This document shows positions 1 to 10,840 of a stretch of DNA of 64,000 nucleotides, piece by piece. The notes under the pieces are model-generated. The model saw only the letters and a list, made by a program, of their open reading frames with translations. It did no database searches and was not told the DNA's origin. Location of the stretch: NCBI GenBank assembly GCA_036172665.1, contig CM069874.1, forward strand, positions 48,838,707 through 48,902,706. The letters run 5' to 3'. The position numbers were made by a program, and so were the translations under genes. Positions within the stretch are counted from its first letter, which is position 1, and each line of letters begins with the position of its first letter. This DNA is from Prosopocoilus inquinatus. Lineage: Eukaryota > Arthropoda > Insecta > Coleoptera > Lucanidae.

Positions 1-556
1 TATTCTTTCACCCTTTTACGTAAATAAACTTTTACTGTAATCTCTCTGCTAGCTATGAAAGTATTACTACTTACGGTCCACGGAAAAAAAGTAAATTTTT
101 ATAAGTCTATTAAAAATAATATGGAATGAGAAATTACAATTTGTTTGTACCTCGCTTTTAATTTGTTCGGCAATTACGAACTACACCTTCTTGAATTGCA
201 CTAGATTTTAATTTAAAAATACTTAAACTTGTAATTACTTGCAGTGAAGTTAATTTAAATTGTAAACGTTTCGACGGACCAGCAGATCGGAGCGGCGCTG
301 TGTTACGTCGTTCCTACTTGAGATCCACGAAGGCACTGACCCTGCACTACTTCGGCTGCGGGTCGTAATTCAAGAGGCGCCCACGTTCTACTTTTAGCTA
401 TGCCAGCAGTTCTCAAATGGTTTAGTGTAAATCTGCCACTGGATTTTTCTCGAAAACTATAAAATTTTTGTTAAGAACATATGAGTTCAATCGTTGCCAT
501 ATATGGTGATATATTACAGGTTTAAATATTTGCACACAGTAAAAGAAAACCTTGTA
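1..556. repeat. Dispersed repeat, copy A (cut by window start)
   Basis: This stretch is repeated in the same orientation at 23846-24312. Shared blocks include a run around 20-90, a run around 220-290 and the end around 485-545. Copy A carries roughly 85 extra bases near 400-485 that copy B lacks. No long open frame and no recognised protein motif is present. The left boundary is unknown because the window begins inside the repeat. It is probably a non-autonomous or UTR-derived part of a transposon; the class is not identifiable here. Confidence 0.75.
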
Positions 557-609
557 TAAACTCCTAACCACAATATGCTTTTTTTGAGGCTATATACGTA
601 TTTATAAGC

Positions 610-1310
610 TATAAAATTTTTCTCTGATGAGTTGTTAAGTAGGTCTCAATTTGTTCGTTTAGACGAATCGATTTTTACTTGTTTAGCGCTTACTCGTAGC
701 GTACCCCAAGGTTCAATTTTAGGCCCCTTACCGTATTCAATTTGTACCAGTCATGTAACGGAAGTTTTAAAACTTGTAAATATCACATGTACGCACACGA
801 CTCACAACTTTACCATACTTTTAAAGCAACATATGCGGAGCTCAACTGTAACCTAATAAATAATGATCTAAATGCCTTAATTAGAATCTCCGAAAAACAC
901 TGTTTATCTATCAATCTCGATGTAGATGCAAAATCATGGGCTTTAGATCACGTAAACTACGCGTTTTAATTCGAAATACTCTTAATATACGTACTAATAA
1001 TTTTACCTATCGTTTCCTCAGCTAAAAACCTGGGTGTGACTCTTGCATGTGATCTAAGATTCACTTCGCATGTCTGTTCTCTGATTAATCTAACTTACGG
1101 AATCCTGAAAATCTTATATAGCAGTAAAAATTTACTTTCTTATAATACTCGCAAAACCCTGTGTGATACGCTGGTTGTTTCGTTATTCAATTTCTGCGAC
1201 AACATTTACGGCACCTGTTTAGCTGATAGGGATATAAAAAATTCAAGTTATCCAAAATTTCTGCCTTAGATTTGTCTTTGGGATTAGAAACGGTCAACAT
1301 ACGAGGTAAG
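610..1310 (+). pseudogene. Non-LTR retrotransposon reverse transcriptase relic
   Basis: Translated pieces in several frames match the reverse transcriptase core of Jockey/CR1-like LINEs in order. The block SVPQGSILGPL is at about 697-729. A damaged catalytic box YAHDSQLY is at about 790-813, where the first catalytic Asp of the usual YADD is His. The downstream piece NLGVTL...LRFTSHV begins at about 1027, followed by RFVFGIRN near 1270-1300. At least two frameshifts and several stops interrupt it, and both the endonuclease and the 3' tail are missing. It abuts the mariner relic that starts near 1334, which may have inserted into it. A dead fragment. Confidence 0.8.
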
Positions 1311-1333
1311 CGCCAAAATTTCTCGGCCTGACT

Positions 1334-2290
1334 ATGAAAGAAACGGCGCAGACTCACAACTAATTGTTTTTTCAATATAGTCCCCCGTGACACCAATCTA
1401 CTTATTACATCGGTTTAACAGCACTTCGATTCCCCTAAAAAAAATATTCTTTGTGTTTGTCTTCAAAATACGCCGAAACTGCAGCCTTCAACTCTACGTT
1501 GCCCTTAAAATAGCGCCCACGAAGGTTCTTTTTCAAATTTTCAAACAGGTAATGGTCACTGAGGGTCATATCTGGATTACACAGAGGATGATCGATTTTT
1601 TTGAAACCGCAGTCACGAAGTGTGGCTTATGTAATTCCAGCAGTATGCACGGGTGCATTGTCAGGCAGCAAACGTATGGTTCCAGTCTCTTTCCTACGTC
1701 TTTCTTCCCGAATATTTTATAATAATTGTAACACAGTATCAATATTGCAAAAATTATGTAGCAATATTGCAAAATATGCCCCTTTAACTCTGGTGTTACG
1801 TTCTAATGTCTAAGGGTAGAGTATCCTCCAGAATATTGTCACCATCACCTTTTTTGTCAATTGACAGACCCTGAACTGTCTTGGCGATGTTTCTCTTTTT
1901 CATCTCCATTCCACCAACTCCCTTTTGACACAGAATGTTAATAAAGAATCACAGTTTCATTCCCTACGACAATTGTCTTGAATACGTCCACTGGACTTTC
2001 TCCACGGAACTCTAAAAAGGCTAGAGCACATTCAACACGACGCTGGCGTTGAACTGCTGAAGGATGTTTGAGAAACCACTTTGCACCAACTTGATTCATG
2101 CCCAAATGACCGAGAAGGATACAGCGAACGCTTGTATCTGAAAGCCCTGATATTTTTGATATTTCTTTAACTTTCAAACGTCGATTACTTAGTACATCTT
2201 CAACAAGAGATATCTCGTTGTTCGTCACCACTTCCACCACCCTTCCTGTTCGTACGTCATCTTTCAAGGACTCCTGCCATATTAGAAACC
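1334..2290 (-). pseudogene. Decayed mariner transposase (DD34D)
   Basis: On the minus strand the N-terminal part reads open from 2267 to 1938. It carries the mariner helix-turn-helix region (KVKEISKISGLSDTSVRCIL) and the GMNQVGAKW segment. The first catalytic block is GNETV where mariners have GDETW, so the first Asp is Asn. Later blocks lie in shifted frames: KVMVTIFW near 1845, PDNAPVHTA near 1660 and NPDMTLSDHYLF near 1575. They put 34 residues between the second and third Asp, as in DD34D mariners. A mariner-type C-terminus with GDYIEK is near 1360. Several frameshifts and stops are present. Terminal inverted repeats were not recognised. Confidence 0.85.
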
Positions 2291-3332
2291 GTTTTGACTA
2301 ATCTCTTACCACAAAATAAGACGGGAAATTTTTCCTGTATACCCCACCTAGACGGTACTTTAGGAGAAAGACCTTCTAGAGTAAGGAATTTTATAACAGC
2401 TCGATTTTAAATTTTCGGGACTTCTGATATCGTGATGAACGAGTGTCAGTTATAATAAAACTAATTGACATAAAGTCCAACTTTATTTTCTCCAAGGCTA
2501 ATAAAACTTGGACAATGTGTTACAAAAATTTAGACCCACTGCTACACGTGGATCTATGACTGGCCGAGAAATTTTTGCGCTTACCTCGTAGTATATCCCA
2601 TACCTATTCTAAACTGGCTTGGTTCAATATGTCCAACCGCAGGAAATTTTGTTCTGCAATGGATTATCCATGATATTAGTGAGTAATGTACTGAATGAAG
2701 GAAGTTTAAAAAACGTATTGACTTTAAGTCACTACAAACGCCGACAATGTAGAAGCTGTTTATTTCATCGAAGAATTAATCAAGATGACATGTTTAACAT
2801 TTAACATTAACTAAATACAAAGACACACCTTAATATGAATTGCAAAGTCATAAACGGAAAGACATTTTGTTTACGACTGACAAGAACTTACAGTATTCGC
2901 ACTTTATATTAGTGTTCAACGGGTTAATATGGGATATTCCGTTAATATGAGACCAGCGAAACCGCTGCAGCTATAAGCTAACTACGTCCTTATTTTCGCT
3001 GGTAGTAAGGGTTACAGAACCACTAATGGGTATCGGTTAGCTTGACCGCGACTCTATATTTTTTAAAGTTTCTTTATCAGCTGACAGCTTCTCCTTTTCT
3101 GAACACATTCTGGATGACGTACTTAACTTATTACTATTAGTTTTGAACAAAACAATTTCTTAATACTTGGAAATATTTAAGTTTCTGTTAGAGAATTAAG
3201 CTGTGAGATATTTACATTTATTTTTGCCCTACATTTCTCACAGCAAAATTTTATGCATATCGGGAATTTAAATTAATACGCAAAATTCCATGAATAAGTA
3301 GTTCTCTTATGGGTTAAATAAAAGGTAGGAAT
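2291..3332. other. Intergenic, no recognisable gene
   Basis: AT-rich sequence between the mariner relic and the DD37E element. Open frames are short and show no family motif. No repeat shared with the rest of the window was noticed. Confidence 0.6.
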
Positions 3333-4643
3333 TAAGGGTGTGTCAACTAAAAATCCGGAATGCTTTTATCATTTAGCTATTTTCTAAATACCGTTAGCCT
3401 TGACAAAAAAATTGTGTCATTTGTCTATGTCAACTTAACAAATGTCAAAACAAGCGTTGTGGTGTTTCTAACTTGTGTACGTGACAAGATGAAGACGTTG
3501 AAAGAGAATTCTCGCAGAAAACTCATTGGCGAATTTTATATAGACCATAGAGGGCAAGGGAAATTATACACCGTGAATCATTTCAAAACAATGGGAATTC
3601 CGCAAAGTAGTATATATGATATTATAAAACGAGTAGAGAATGAAAAAACGCTTACTAGAATCGAAGGAAGTGGAAGGATAGCAAAAAAAATGCCCAAGAG
3701 AAAGAAAGAGCAACTTGTTCAGGAGGCAGTTGGAAAACTTGGAATATCTTATCGAAAACTATCAAGAAAATTTAACATATGTCACGAGTACGTAAGGAAA
3801 ATACTAAAGGAAGATAATGTAGTTCTAAGAAAGAGAAAATCTGCTCCGAAATATAGTGAATCTCAACTGAAAAGTCAAAAAGGTTTCCTGCGTAAATTGC
3901 GCGAAGGGCATTTGAAGCCAGCGAACCAAAATTTTGTAGTAATGGATGATGAGTCTTACTTTACTTTAGATGGTACCGAAGTTGCTGGAAATAACAGCTA
4001 CTTTTATAAAAAAGGTGTGGAAATCGATTCTGAAGTCATTTACAAAAGGCACGCTAAGTTTTCCAAGAAAGTTTTGGTCTGGCTAGCGATAAGCAGCAAA
4101 GGAAGGTCTGCTCCCTTCATCGCCCCTTCAGGACTTTGTGTTGACCAAAATGTATATTCAAAGGAATGTATCCGTAAAAGACTTGTACCATTTCTACGAA
4201 AATACCACAATGACAACAATTACATCTTTTGGCCGGACATGGCTACGGCACACTACGCGCGTAATACTCTAGCCGTATACGAGCAGCATCAAATTAAATA
4301 CATTCCACGAGCAGAAAATGTAGCAAATGTACCTCAATTGAGACCAATCGAGCGCTTTTGGTATCAACTGAAGCAGAAAGTTTATGAAGGTGGCTGGGAA
4401 GCAAAAACAGTGGAAGAATTGAAGGCCCGAATCAAAAACAAACTTCGCCAATTCAATTCTTCGCACTTTCAGACCTTGATGGCTCGTGTACATACCAAAG
4501 TGCGGCAAGCGGCGGATTATGGTCCTGATCACGTCATTTGACATTAGATAAATTGTTATAATTCTTAAATAAATAATGTTTTGTTTAGTTAATAAAATAT
4601 AGTTGAACAAAGATTTTCCGGATTTTTAGTTGACACACCCTTA
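3333..4643 (+). mobile_element. Complete Tc1/mariner-superfamily transposon, DD37E type
   Basis: The element occupies 3335-4641 (1307 bp) between TA dinucleotides at 3333-3334 and 4642-4643, the target duplication typical of the IS630/Tc1/mariner superfamily. Its ends are perfect 26-bp inverted repeats: 3335-3360 begins AGGGTGTGTCAACTAA and 4616-4641 is its exact complement. One uninterrupted transposase frame lies inside, followed by AATAAA signals near 4567 and 4592. Perfect ends plus an intact frame suggest recent insertion. No second copy was seen in this window. Confidence 0.93.
3489..4541 (+). CDS. Transposase, Tc1/mariner superfamily, DD37E
   Basis: A 350-residue intact transposase that would cut and rejoin the surrounding element through its terminal repeats. 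The frame is open from 3360, but that first ATG lies in the terminal repeat; the ATG at 3489 starts MKTLKEN and gives the usual family length. Residues 4-50 and 75-108 look like two helix-turn-helix units, joined by a basic stretch (KKMPKRKKE, about 67-75) that may serve as AT-hook or nuclear signal. Catalytic residues are Asp in MDDESYF (residue 153/154), Asp in WPDMATAHYA (250) and Glu in RPIERFW (288). The last two are separated by 37 residues, which defines DD37E, known for example from mosquitoes. No stop or frameshift is present, so it may be active. Confidence 0.92.
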   Translation: MKTLKENSRRKLIGEFYIDHRGQGKLYTVNHFKTMGIPQSSIYDIIKRVENEKTLTRIEGSGRIAKKMPKRKKEQLVQEAVGKLGISYRKLSRKFNICHEYVRKILKEDNVVLRKRKSAPKYSESQLKSQKGFLRKLREGHLKPANQNFVVMDDESYFTLDGTEVAGNNSYFYKKGVEIDSEVIYKRHAKFSKKVLVWLAISSKGRSAPFIAPSGLCVDQNVYSKECIRKRLVPFLRKYHNDNNYIFWPDMATAHYARNTLAVYEQHQIKYIPRAENVANVPQLRPIERFWYQLKQKVYEGGWEAKTVEELKARIKNKLRQFNSSHFQTLMARVHTKVRQAADYGPDHVI

Positions 4644-4800
4644 TTAATAAGGCATGCAGAAAACAAATTGCATATATTTCGTATGTAATTATGTGATAGA
4701 ATTTACAATGTCAATTTGATAATAAATATTAGGAACTTTGGTAGTAAATTACATTTTTACAGATATCCAAGAACTTGTTGCAATATATAGGATAATTCAC

Positions 4801-5969
4801 AATAAGTGTCCGACCCGTTAGGGGCGTGTTTGGTAAGGTCATTCAAGTTCCAAATTGCACGAAAAAAAGATTACCGGAGACATTTCGAAAATCGTCCTTT
4901 GTGCCCCAAATGGAAACCGTTTGAGTAGCACTCATGACTATTGGCATGCGATGCGTAATGTGCTTTCAAGATTGAGTTGACTAACTGTTCATGTTTTAGC
5001 AACTGTGTCACTGTGTCAACAAAAAGTAAATGTTATGTGAAGTAACTTACGGTTTTTGTAACAGATGTTCGATGTGACCTTCTTGTTATGCGCCTATTCA
5101 AATGATTGATGAATAGGTCCGCCATACACAACGCGTCTTAGGATTAGCTTATTTGGCCAAAGTTAACGCACTACTTAATCTATTAAAACTGCAGTTACTT
5201 CTCAATGCACATTTTGACTCGCGTACTTGCGAGCGCAAGATTTTTGTTCTTTGAACAAGCAAATCTGCGTATCAAGCATGTTACCACCCAAGAGCATTCA
5301 AAAGTTCTGTGAGAACGTCAACTATGAACCATGTACGCCGGGCAGTGATTTGCATTATTTTGATTTATTTTGCTCCTGCAAACACGCAATTTCCTCAACT
5401 GGTGTCTTTATAAACTAAATTGTTCATTTGTAATGTTTGTTTAAACATGTTTCACTTCCCTTTAATTCGATTAACTATCTCGCACATGAAACAATTGCAA
5501 ATACGTAAAACACCTTCAACTAAAAAAATTCTAAAGGGTCGTGGTTGGCATTAAGAACACATCATTTAATTTTTCATAGGACAAGTAAACTTAAAACACA
5601 CGAATTTCACTAAATTTCTGTGAATTGATACGCACATTGACACGAACGCGATTTCAGTAACAAAATTATAATTGTATTCCTACTTACATCGTAAAAAGAT
5701 CAAGTTCATTGTTCGCATTATGCAGTCTTTCCTCAGAGAGTCGTAAACAAATCGTTTTACAGTTTCAGTTCAAGATTAAATCTTCGCGTTTTGTGCTTTT
5801 TCCTCGAAAGTCTGTTGCTGTTGTGACGCATTCAGCAATTCCAGTGACCACCAACAAGTTTCCATGTGAATTTGTAATCCTTTTTATCTCAAAAACTACA
5901 CAAGTTAGACCCCCCATGTTTACAATTACTTGCTTTATTTTTCAAGGAGTATCGGGTCGGACACTTATT
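4801..5969. mobile_element. Candidate non-autonomous inverted-repeat element
   Basis: The 17 bases at 4801-4817 (AATAAGTGTCCGACCCG) are the exact complement of 5953-5969, so a 1.17-kb segment is bounded by inverted repeats. Similarity does not extend further inward, and no clear target duplication flanks the repeats. Reading frames inside are short, with no recognisable transposase. It sits directly upstream of the hAT relic that begins near 5985. It may be an internally deleted DNA transposon of unknown superfamily. Confidence 0.5.
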
Positions 5970-5984
5970 TTTAATGACTAAAGA

Positions 5985-8190
5985 GCGGATTCTATGCTAA
6001 ATGCATATTGCATGCATATTTTGCATATTTGAGCATTTTGTTCAATTTTTGCATATTTCTTAAAAACGTGCATATATATGCATATTTGAAAGAATTTGTG
6101 TCGAAGTGAGTAAATTTTTTCCTGAATTCTTAATTCGTCAGAACATGTCGTTGCATTAATTAGGGTCTAGTTTGCACCCTTCTTGGGCTTAAGCAGGCAG
6201 AATTTTCCAAGTAGTGAATTAGGGATTTCCAAGTACTTTCTTAACGATGCGGTGGTGCGTTCATGTTTGCAGTATTGTTTCATCACTTCTTCACGGATTA
6301 TTAGTCGGTTATTGCTGCGAACGTTTAGTTCTTCCGTAAAAGTATTTTTGTTTGTGAGAAGTGCATTATGCCGAAAGACAATTCGAGCCTGGTTAATTCC
6401 TGGATCAGAAGCTATCCCGAGCTTGCTTACACCAATGGAAGCGTATTCTGTAAAGCCTGTAGTAAAATGGTAAGTTTTAAGTTTGTTTTCTTCCTCCTTA
6501 GGTAAATATTTGCTTGGTTCTTGAATATTGAAAGTTCAGACAGTTTAAAAAAATTCAAGTTCTTGTTGTAGATACCAACCCATCGAAAATTTTCGGTCAC
6601 ACAACATGTCGGGACAGAACTACACAAGTCAAAATGCAAGAAGATGAATGAATCGAAAACATTTCAATTACCCTTAGACAGTGGACCGTCGTTGATGACT
6701 TCATCTAATGAACAACAAGAATTTAATGCTGATTTATGCGAGGCGATGATTTGTGCAAACATACCTTTGAAAAAACTGCAAAATTCTATTTTTAAAAGTT
6801 TTTTGGAAAAATATAACAAGAAAAATGTTCCCGATGAAAGTACGTTAAGAAAAAATTACGTGCCTCGCATCTACAACGATACTCTAAAAGAAGTCAAGAA
6901 AATCGTAGAAAATCAATATATTTATTTTATTGTGGATGAAACTACTGATTCTTGTGGGCGTTACATTGTAAATTTGTTAATAGGGTCTTTGCGGGAAGAT
7001 AAACCTAGTGAATCTTATTTAATAGCCTGTGTACAGTTAGACAAAACTAATCATTTAAGTATTTTAAGATCTGTTAATGAATGTTTTATGAAATTTTTCT
7101 CACCTAAGTAGTTCCTACTGAAAAAATTTTACTTATGGTATCAGATGCTGCCCCTTACATGGTTAAAGCCGGGCAGCAATTGAAAACAATTTATAAAAAT
7201 TTAGTTCACGTGAGTTGTTTAGCTCATGGATGTAACAGAGTAGCTGAACATATTAGATGTGAATTTTCTGATGTAAATCTACTAATTAGTACCATTAAAA
7301 AAATATTTGTCAAAAGTTTCCTACGAGTTCAGTTATACAGGGAAAAATTGCCGAATGTACCTTTACCTCCCGAACCAGTGTTGACTAGGTGAGGAACTTG
7401 GTTGGAAGCGGCAATGTTTTATGCTGAACATTTTGTAGCAATAAAGGAATTGGTTGTAGAGTTTAATGCCCAAGATAGTGCTGCTATTGCAAAGGCACAA
7501 AATATTGTAACAAAAACTTCATTGGCAAATCAACTGAACTTCATCAAAATGCATTACAGTTTTGTAATACAAACTATAAACAATTTAGAAAAACCGAAAA
7601 TGTCTTTAATAGAATCCGTTAAAATTGTTAAAGAATTTAAAGAGAATATTTCAAAAGTTCCAGGTAAAATCGGCAGTTCAGTAAATAAAAAATGTTTATC
7701 CGTTTTAGATAAAAATAGCGGCTTCAAAACCCTTGAGGAACTTTACGAAATTTTGAATGGAAACTTTGAAATTGACTTAAGTGTAGAATTTTCAGCTATG
7801 AGTCACTTTAAATATGCCCCAATTACCTCCGTGGATGTTGAAAGGAGTTTTTCAATTTATAAAAATATTTTGTCAGATAAAAGGCAAAATTTCCTGGTAG
7901 AGAACTTGGAAAAACACATTGTTGTAAATTATAATCGAAGATTTTTTTAGTCGTTATAATATTTAATTAATAATGTACATACATAATATACATACTTCCT
8001 TCATATAAGCGTTTACAAATAAATGTAAATAAATTGTATAAAATATAATGTTTTTTATTTGAATAAGAATGCCCATAAAACACAGTAGACCAGTTATTGC
8101 ATCATTTGAAGTGTTCGGCCTATCTTGCTCATATTTCGCCATTTTTAGTGCATATATATGTGCATATTTCATCGGTTTTCCAGTTCACGG
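5985..8190 (+). mobile_element. hAT-like DNA transposon relic
   Basis: A decayed transposase gene at 6368-7950 is flanked by AT-rich ends rich in TGCATATT: several copies at about 6000-6090 and inverted TGCATAT motifs at about 8150-8170. These look like subterminal repeats, but no exact terminal repeat or 8-bp duplication could be fixed, so the limits are approximate. Confidence 0.6.
6368..7950 (+). pseudogene. hAT transposase with zinc finger and one intron, disrupted
   Basis: Exon 1 (6368-6470) starts MPKDNSSLVNSW and contains FCKACSKM before a GTAAGT donor. Exon 2 resumes after TTGTTGTAG near 6570 with QHVGTELHKSK, completing a C-x2-C...H...H finger. The next part (ICANIPLKKLQNSIF, then DESTLRKNY) resembles the CGGBP1-like group of hAT transposases. 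The catalytic block VDETTDSCGRY is present, then [24 protein letters not shown], and a C-terminal dimerisation block with VDVERSFSIYKN near 7830. There are two lesions. A frameshift lies around 7105-7115. A TGA at 7390-7392 stands where the family has Trp (TR-stop-GTWLEAA). Otherwise it is well preserved. Confidence 0.85.
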
Positions 8191-10840
8191 TTACCAAAAT
8201 ATTTCAGTTAACGTACTTACCTGCGTAATATGTACTTTAAACGTTTAAAATCCATTGCATATTATGGCAACTGAAATAACTTGCTAACCTTGAATTGAAA
8301 TATCGGGTCTCGTAATGTTATTATACTCATGTTTAATAACTAACTTTTTGTAAATGTAACTGGTACAATTTCTGTATTATTAATTGAAATTATGTAAACT
8401 ATAAAAGAAAAATATGTTATGGTGAAATAGTGTCTTATCTGTGTGTAATAAAAGAGTATACTTTGAACAATTTCCTCATGGCAATAAAATTAATTGACTG
8501 AAAGGCAATACTAAACCGATTTTTATGGTTTTAAATATATATTTCTAATTACATAAGAGTGGCGAATTAAAATCAAACACTTTTCTACGTAACAAAATTC
8601 AAAAACTCCTCTCTCTTTATTTTCGTATTTTACCACATCACTACCTCTACTTTTTGTTCTTCACCCTCCCAAAACACCCTACACCCAATGTTCTTGGTCA
8701 TACACTTCCAACTCCCACATACAGCATAATACTTTCGATTGATAATTTATTAAATTGATCCTTTTATTTAGTTATTGTTAAATAAAGATGTTTCTAAATT
8801 AATAAACAACACGACAAAATTAAGTCGGATACGAACACTGCGTCTCAACTGGGTCATCAGATCAACTTTCGCACTTAAAGAAATCGAACTTTCGCGAAAG
8901 TAGCAAAGATTTACGTCGCTCGTGAAGCATGTGCTCACAAGTATATTTTCAAGAACAGGCATGCCTTATGTTATGTATACTTGAATTGCTTCTTAAAGAA
9001 AATAATCTAAAAAGCGGAGTACTTATTGTTCAGCCAATTTAAAAAAAAAACATTCTCTTAGTTCTCCACGATGTTCGCAATAAGTAGATTCTATAATAAT
9101 TGTAAAGAAAAGTCTTTCACTGCAATTTAAAAGATATTGTTCCAGATCGATTTCGCTCTTATAGTATCTTCAGAAAGAATGTTTCAAGTAAAAGAAATAT
9201 AATAATATCACGTAATACTTAACAATATAATAAAATTTGCGGTTTTCCCTAGTATACAGGATGTAATCAAATTAGTTTCACATATTAATACCGCAAGTTC
9301 CTCATCATGTAAGAGAATTAAGAATTAATGCTGCAACTGCCAAAAGTCTAGCTCAAAAATAAAAAAATTACCTAGTGAAGGAGTATTGACTCTTTTGTTT
9401 GAGAACTTTTGGTCGACCGTGCACAAAAACAAAGTTATAAAACAAAATTCAAGCAAAATTCAAGGTCAATTGCTTCATAGCATTTTAAAAGCTTTATGGG
9501 AACACAATAAAATAGAATCACCGACGTGGTGACGGTCGTGGCCCGTGTGTGCATTATTATTAAAGGAGAGCAATCTAAATCTGCTTGCATTGATCAGAAT
9601 TAAATCTGTTTCATTAGATAACTGACAATAATTAGATCCTGACATCCTGGTCTTTGTAAACCAATAGTACACATGATTTACAGTGCTAATTTCGCGTATT
9701 AAAGTGATTTAAAAAAATTATTAGTCACTTTGATTGATTGTCGTTTTGTTAATTATTTCCACCAACGAATACGTTTTTTCGTAGTTCGAGTTCGATGACG
9801 GTTTATTGTTTTGGTTCCACAAAATAATAAAAGCGATGGCTGCATTCAATAACGATTTTCCGAAATGCAGAAAGAAAAGACATTTTTAAACATTTTGCGC
9901 AATAAAGAAATAACAAAGCAGTTTATTGACGACCAGCAAATAAAGTACACGATGAATACATATGAATTAGTAAAATCATTTTAGAAAATGGAATTTCTAA
10001 TTTTTATGTATTTTTACAGTTTTGTGAGCAGAATACTACTAACAATTACGTGAAAATTGAGAAAAATTGATTCATTTAATAAGCAATGCGATGGATATTT
10101 ATAATTCTTTTCCGTTATGGAATTACATAAGTGAATATTTTACCCAGTGCCCTTCAGTTCGATAACGCTTTATTGTTTTACGACGTTTTATGATGCGCTT
10201 GTAGAAACTGATACACGGCCAGTCAAAGGTTTTCAAACAAGAAGTCTTCGGGCTCTGGGGGGGTTTTAATTTCTTTAATTTTTCACCAATAAAATTCATA
10301 TTTGGAGAAATCACTTTCTTAAGTGAGAAAGAACTTACAGTTTTAATATGTGAAACTTATTTGATTACCGGCTGTATATCTAAGAGGTATAAGTATTTCT
10401 TTGTAAGTAGATATAAATCACATAACTTACAAATAAATAAAATTAAAAAAATTGAAAATCTGAAATAGAGGAATAGATACTATTCTAAATTTCAGATTCA
10501 GATTTTTTAAATTAATAGTAATTAGTAATTTATTTAATGTACTATGCCTGCCATAAACTACATTTTACGTTCCGTAGCTTCCGTAACAAGGTCTAACAGC
10601 AATCGTTGAAAGCTACGTTAAAACTAATAAAATAACTCAAATATGCATGTAAATACTTTACCCGGATTTTTCTAGCGGGCATAGTACACTTGCAGTGAAA
10701 TCTTTTAGAACGGTTTACAGTGGTACATTGATATTACTGTAATTAAACAGTAAATCAGTTTGTTAATGTAAAATTATTCCAACAATTAACATTATCTCAT
10801 GGTTTCTAAGTTTGGACATGCGCGAATAGCTTGGCGTATG
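8191..10840. other. Intergenic, no recognisable gene
   Basis: About 2.6 kb of AT-rich DNA with only short frames on either strand and no domain motif. Two short similar stretches (about 9785 and 10155, around AGTTCGATRACG) are the only internal repetition noticed. Confidence 0.55.

Noticed and set aside
1320..1440. Reading this stretch as the continuation of the LINE reverse transcriptase
   Set aside because: On the minus strand it reads as the mariner C-terminus (GIEVLLNRCNK, then GDYIEK), which is a better match and colinear with the rest of the mariner relic.
3360..3488. Upstream ATG extending the DD37E transposase to 393 residues
   Set aside because: That ATG lies at the end of the terminal inverted repeat, and the first 43 residues resemble no transposase N-terminus; the ATG at 3489 is preferred.
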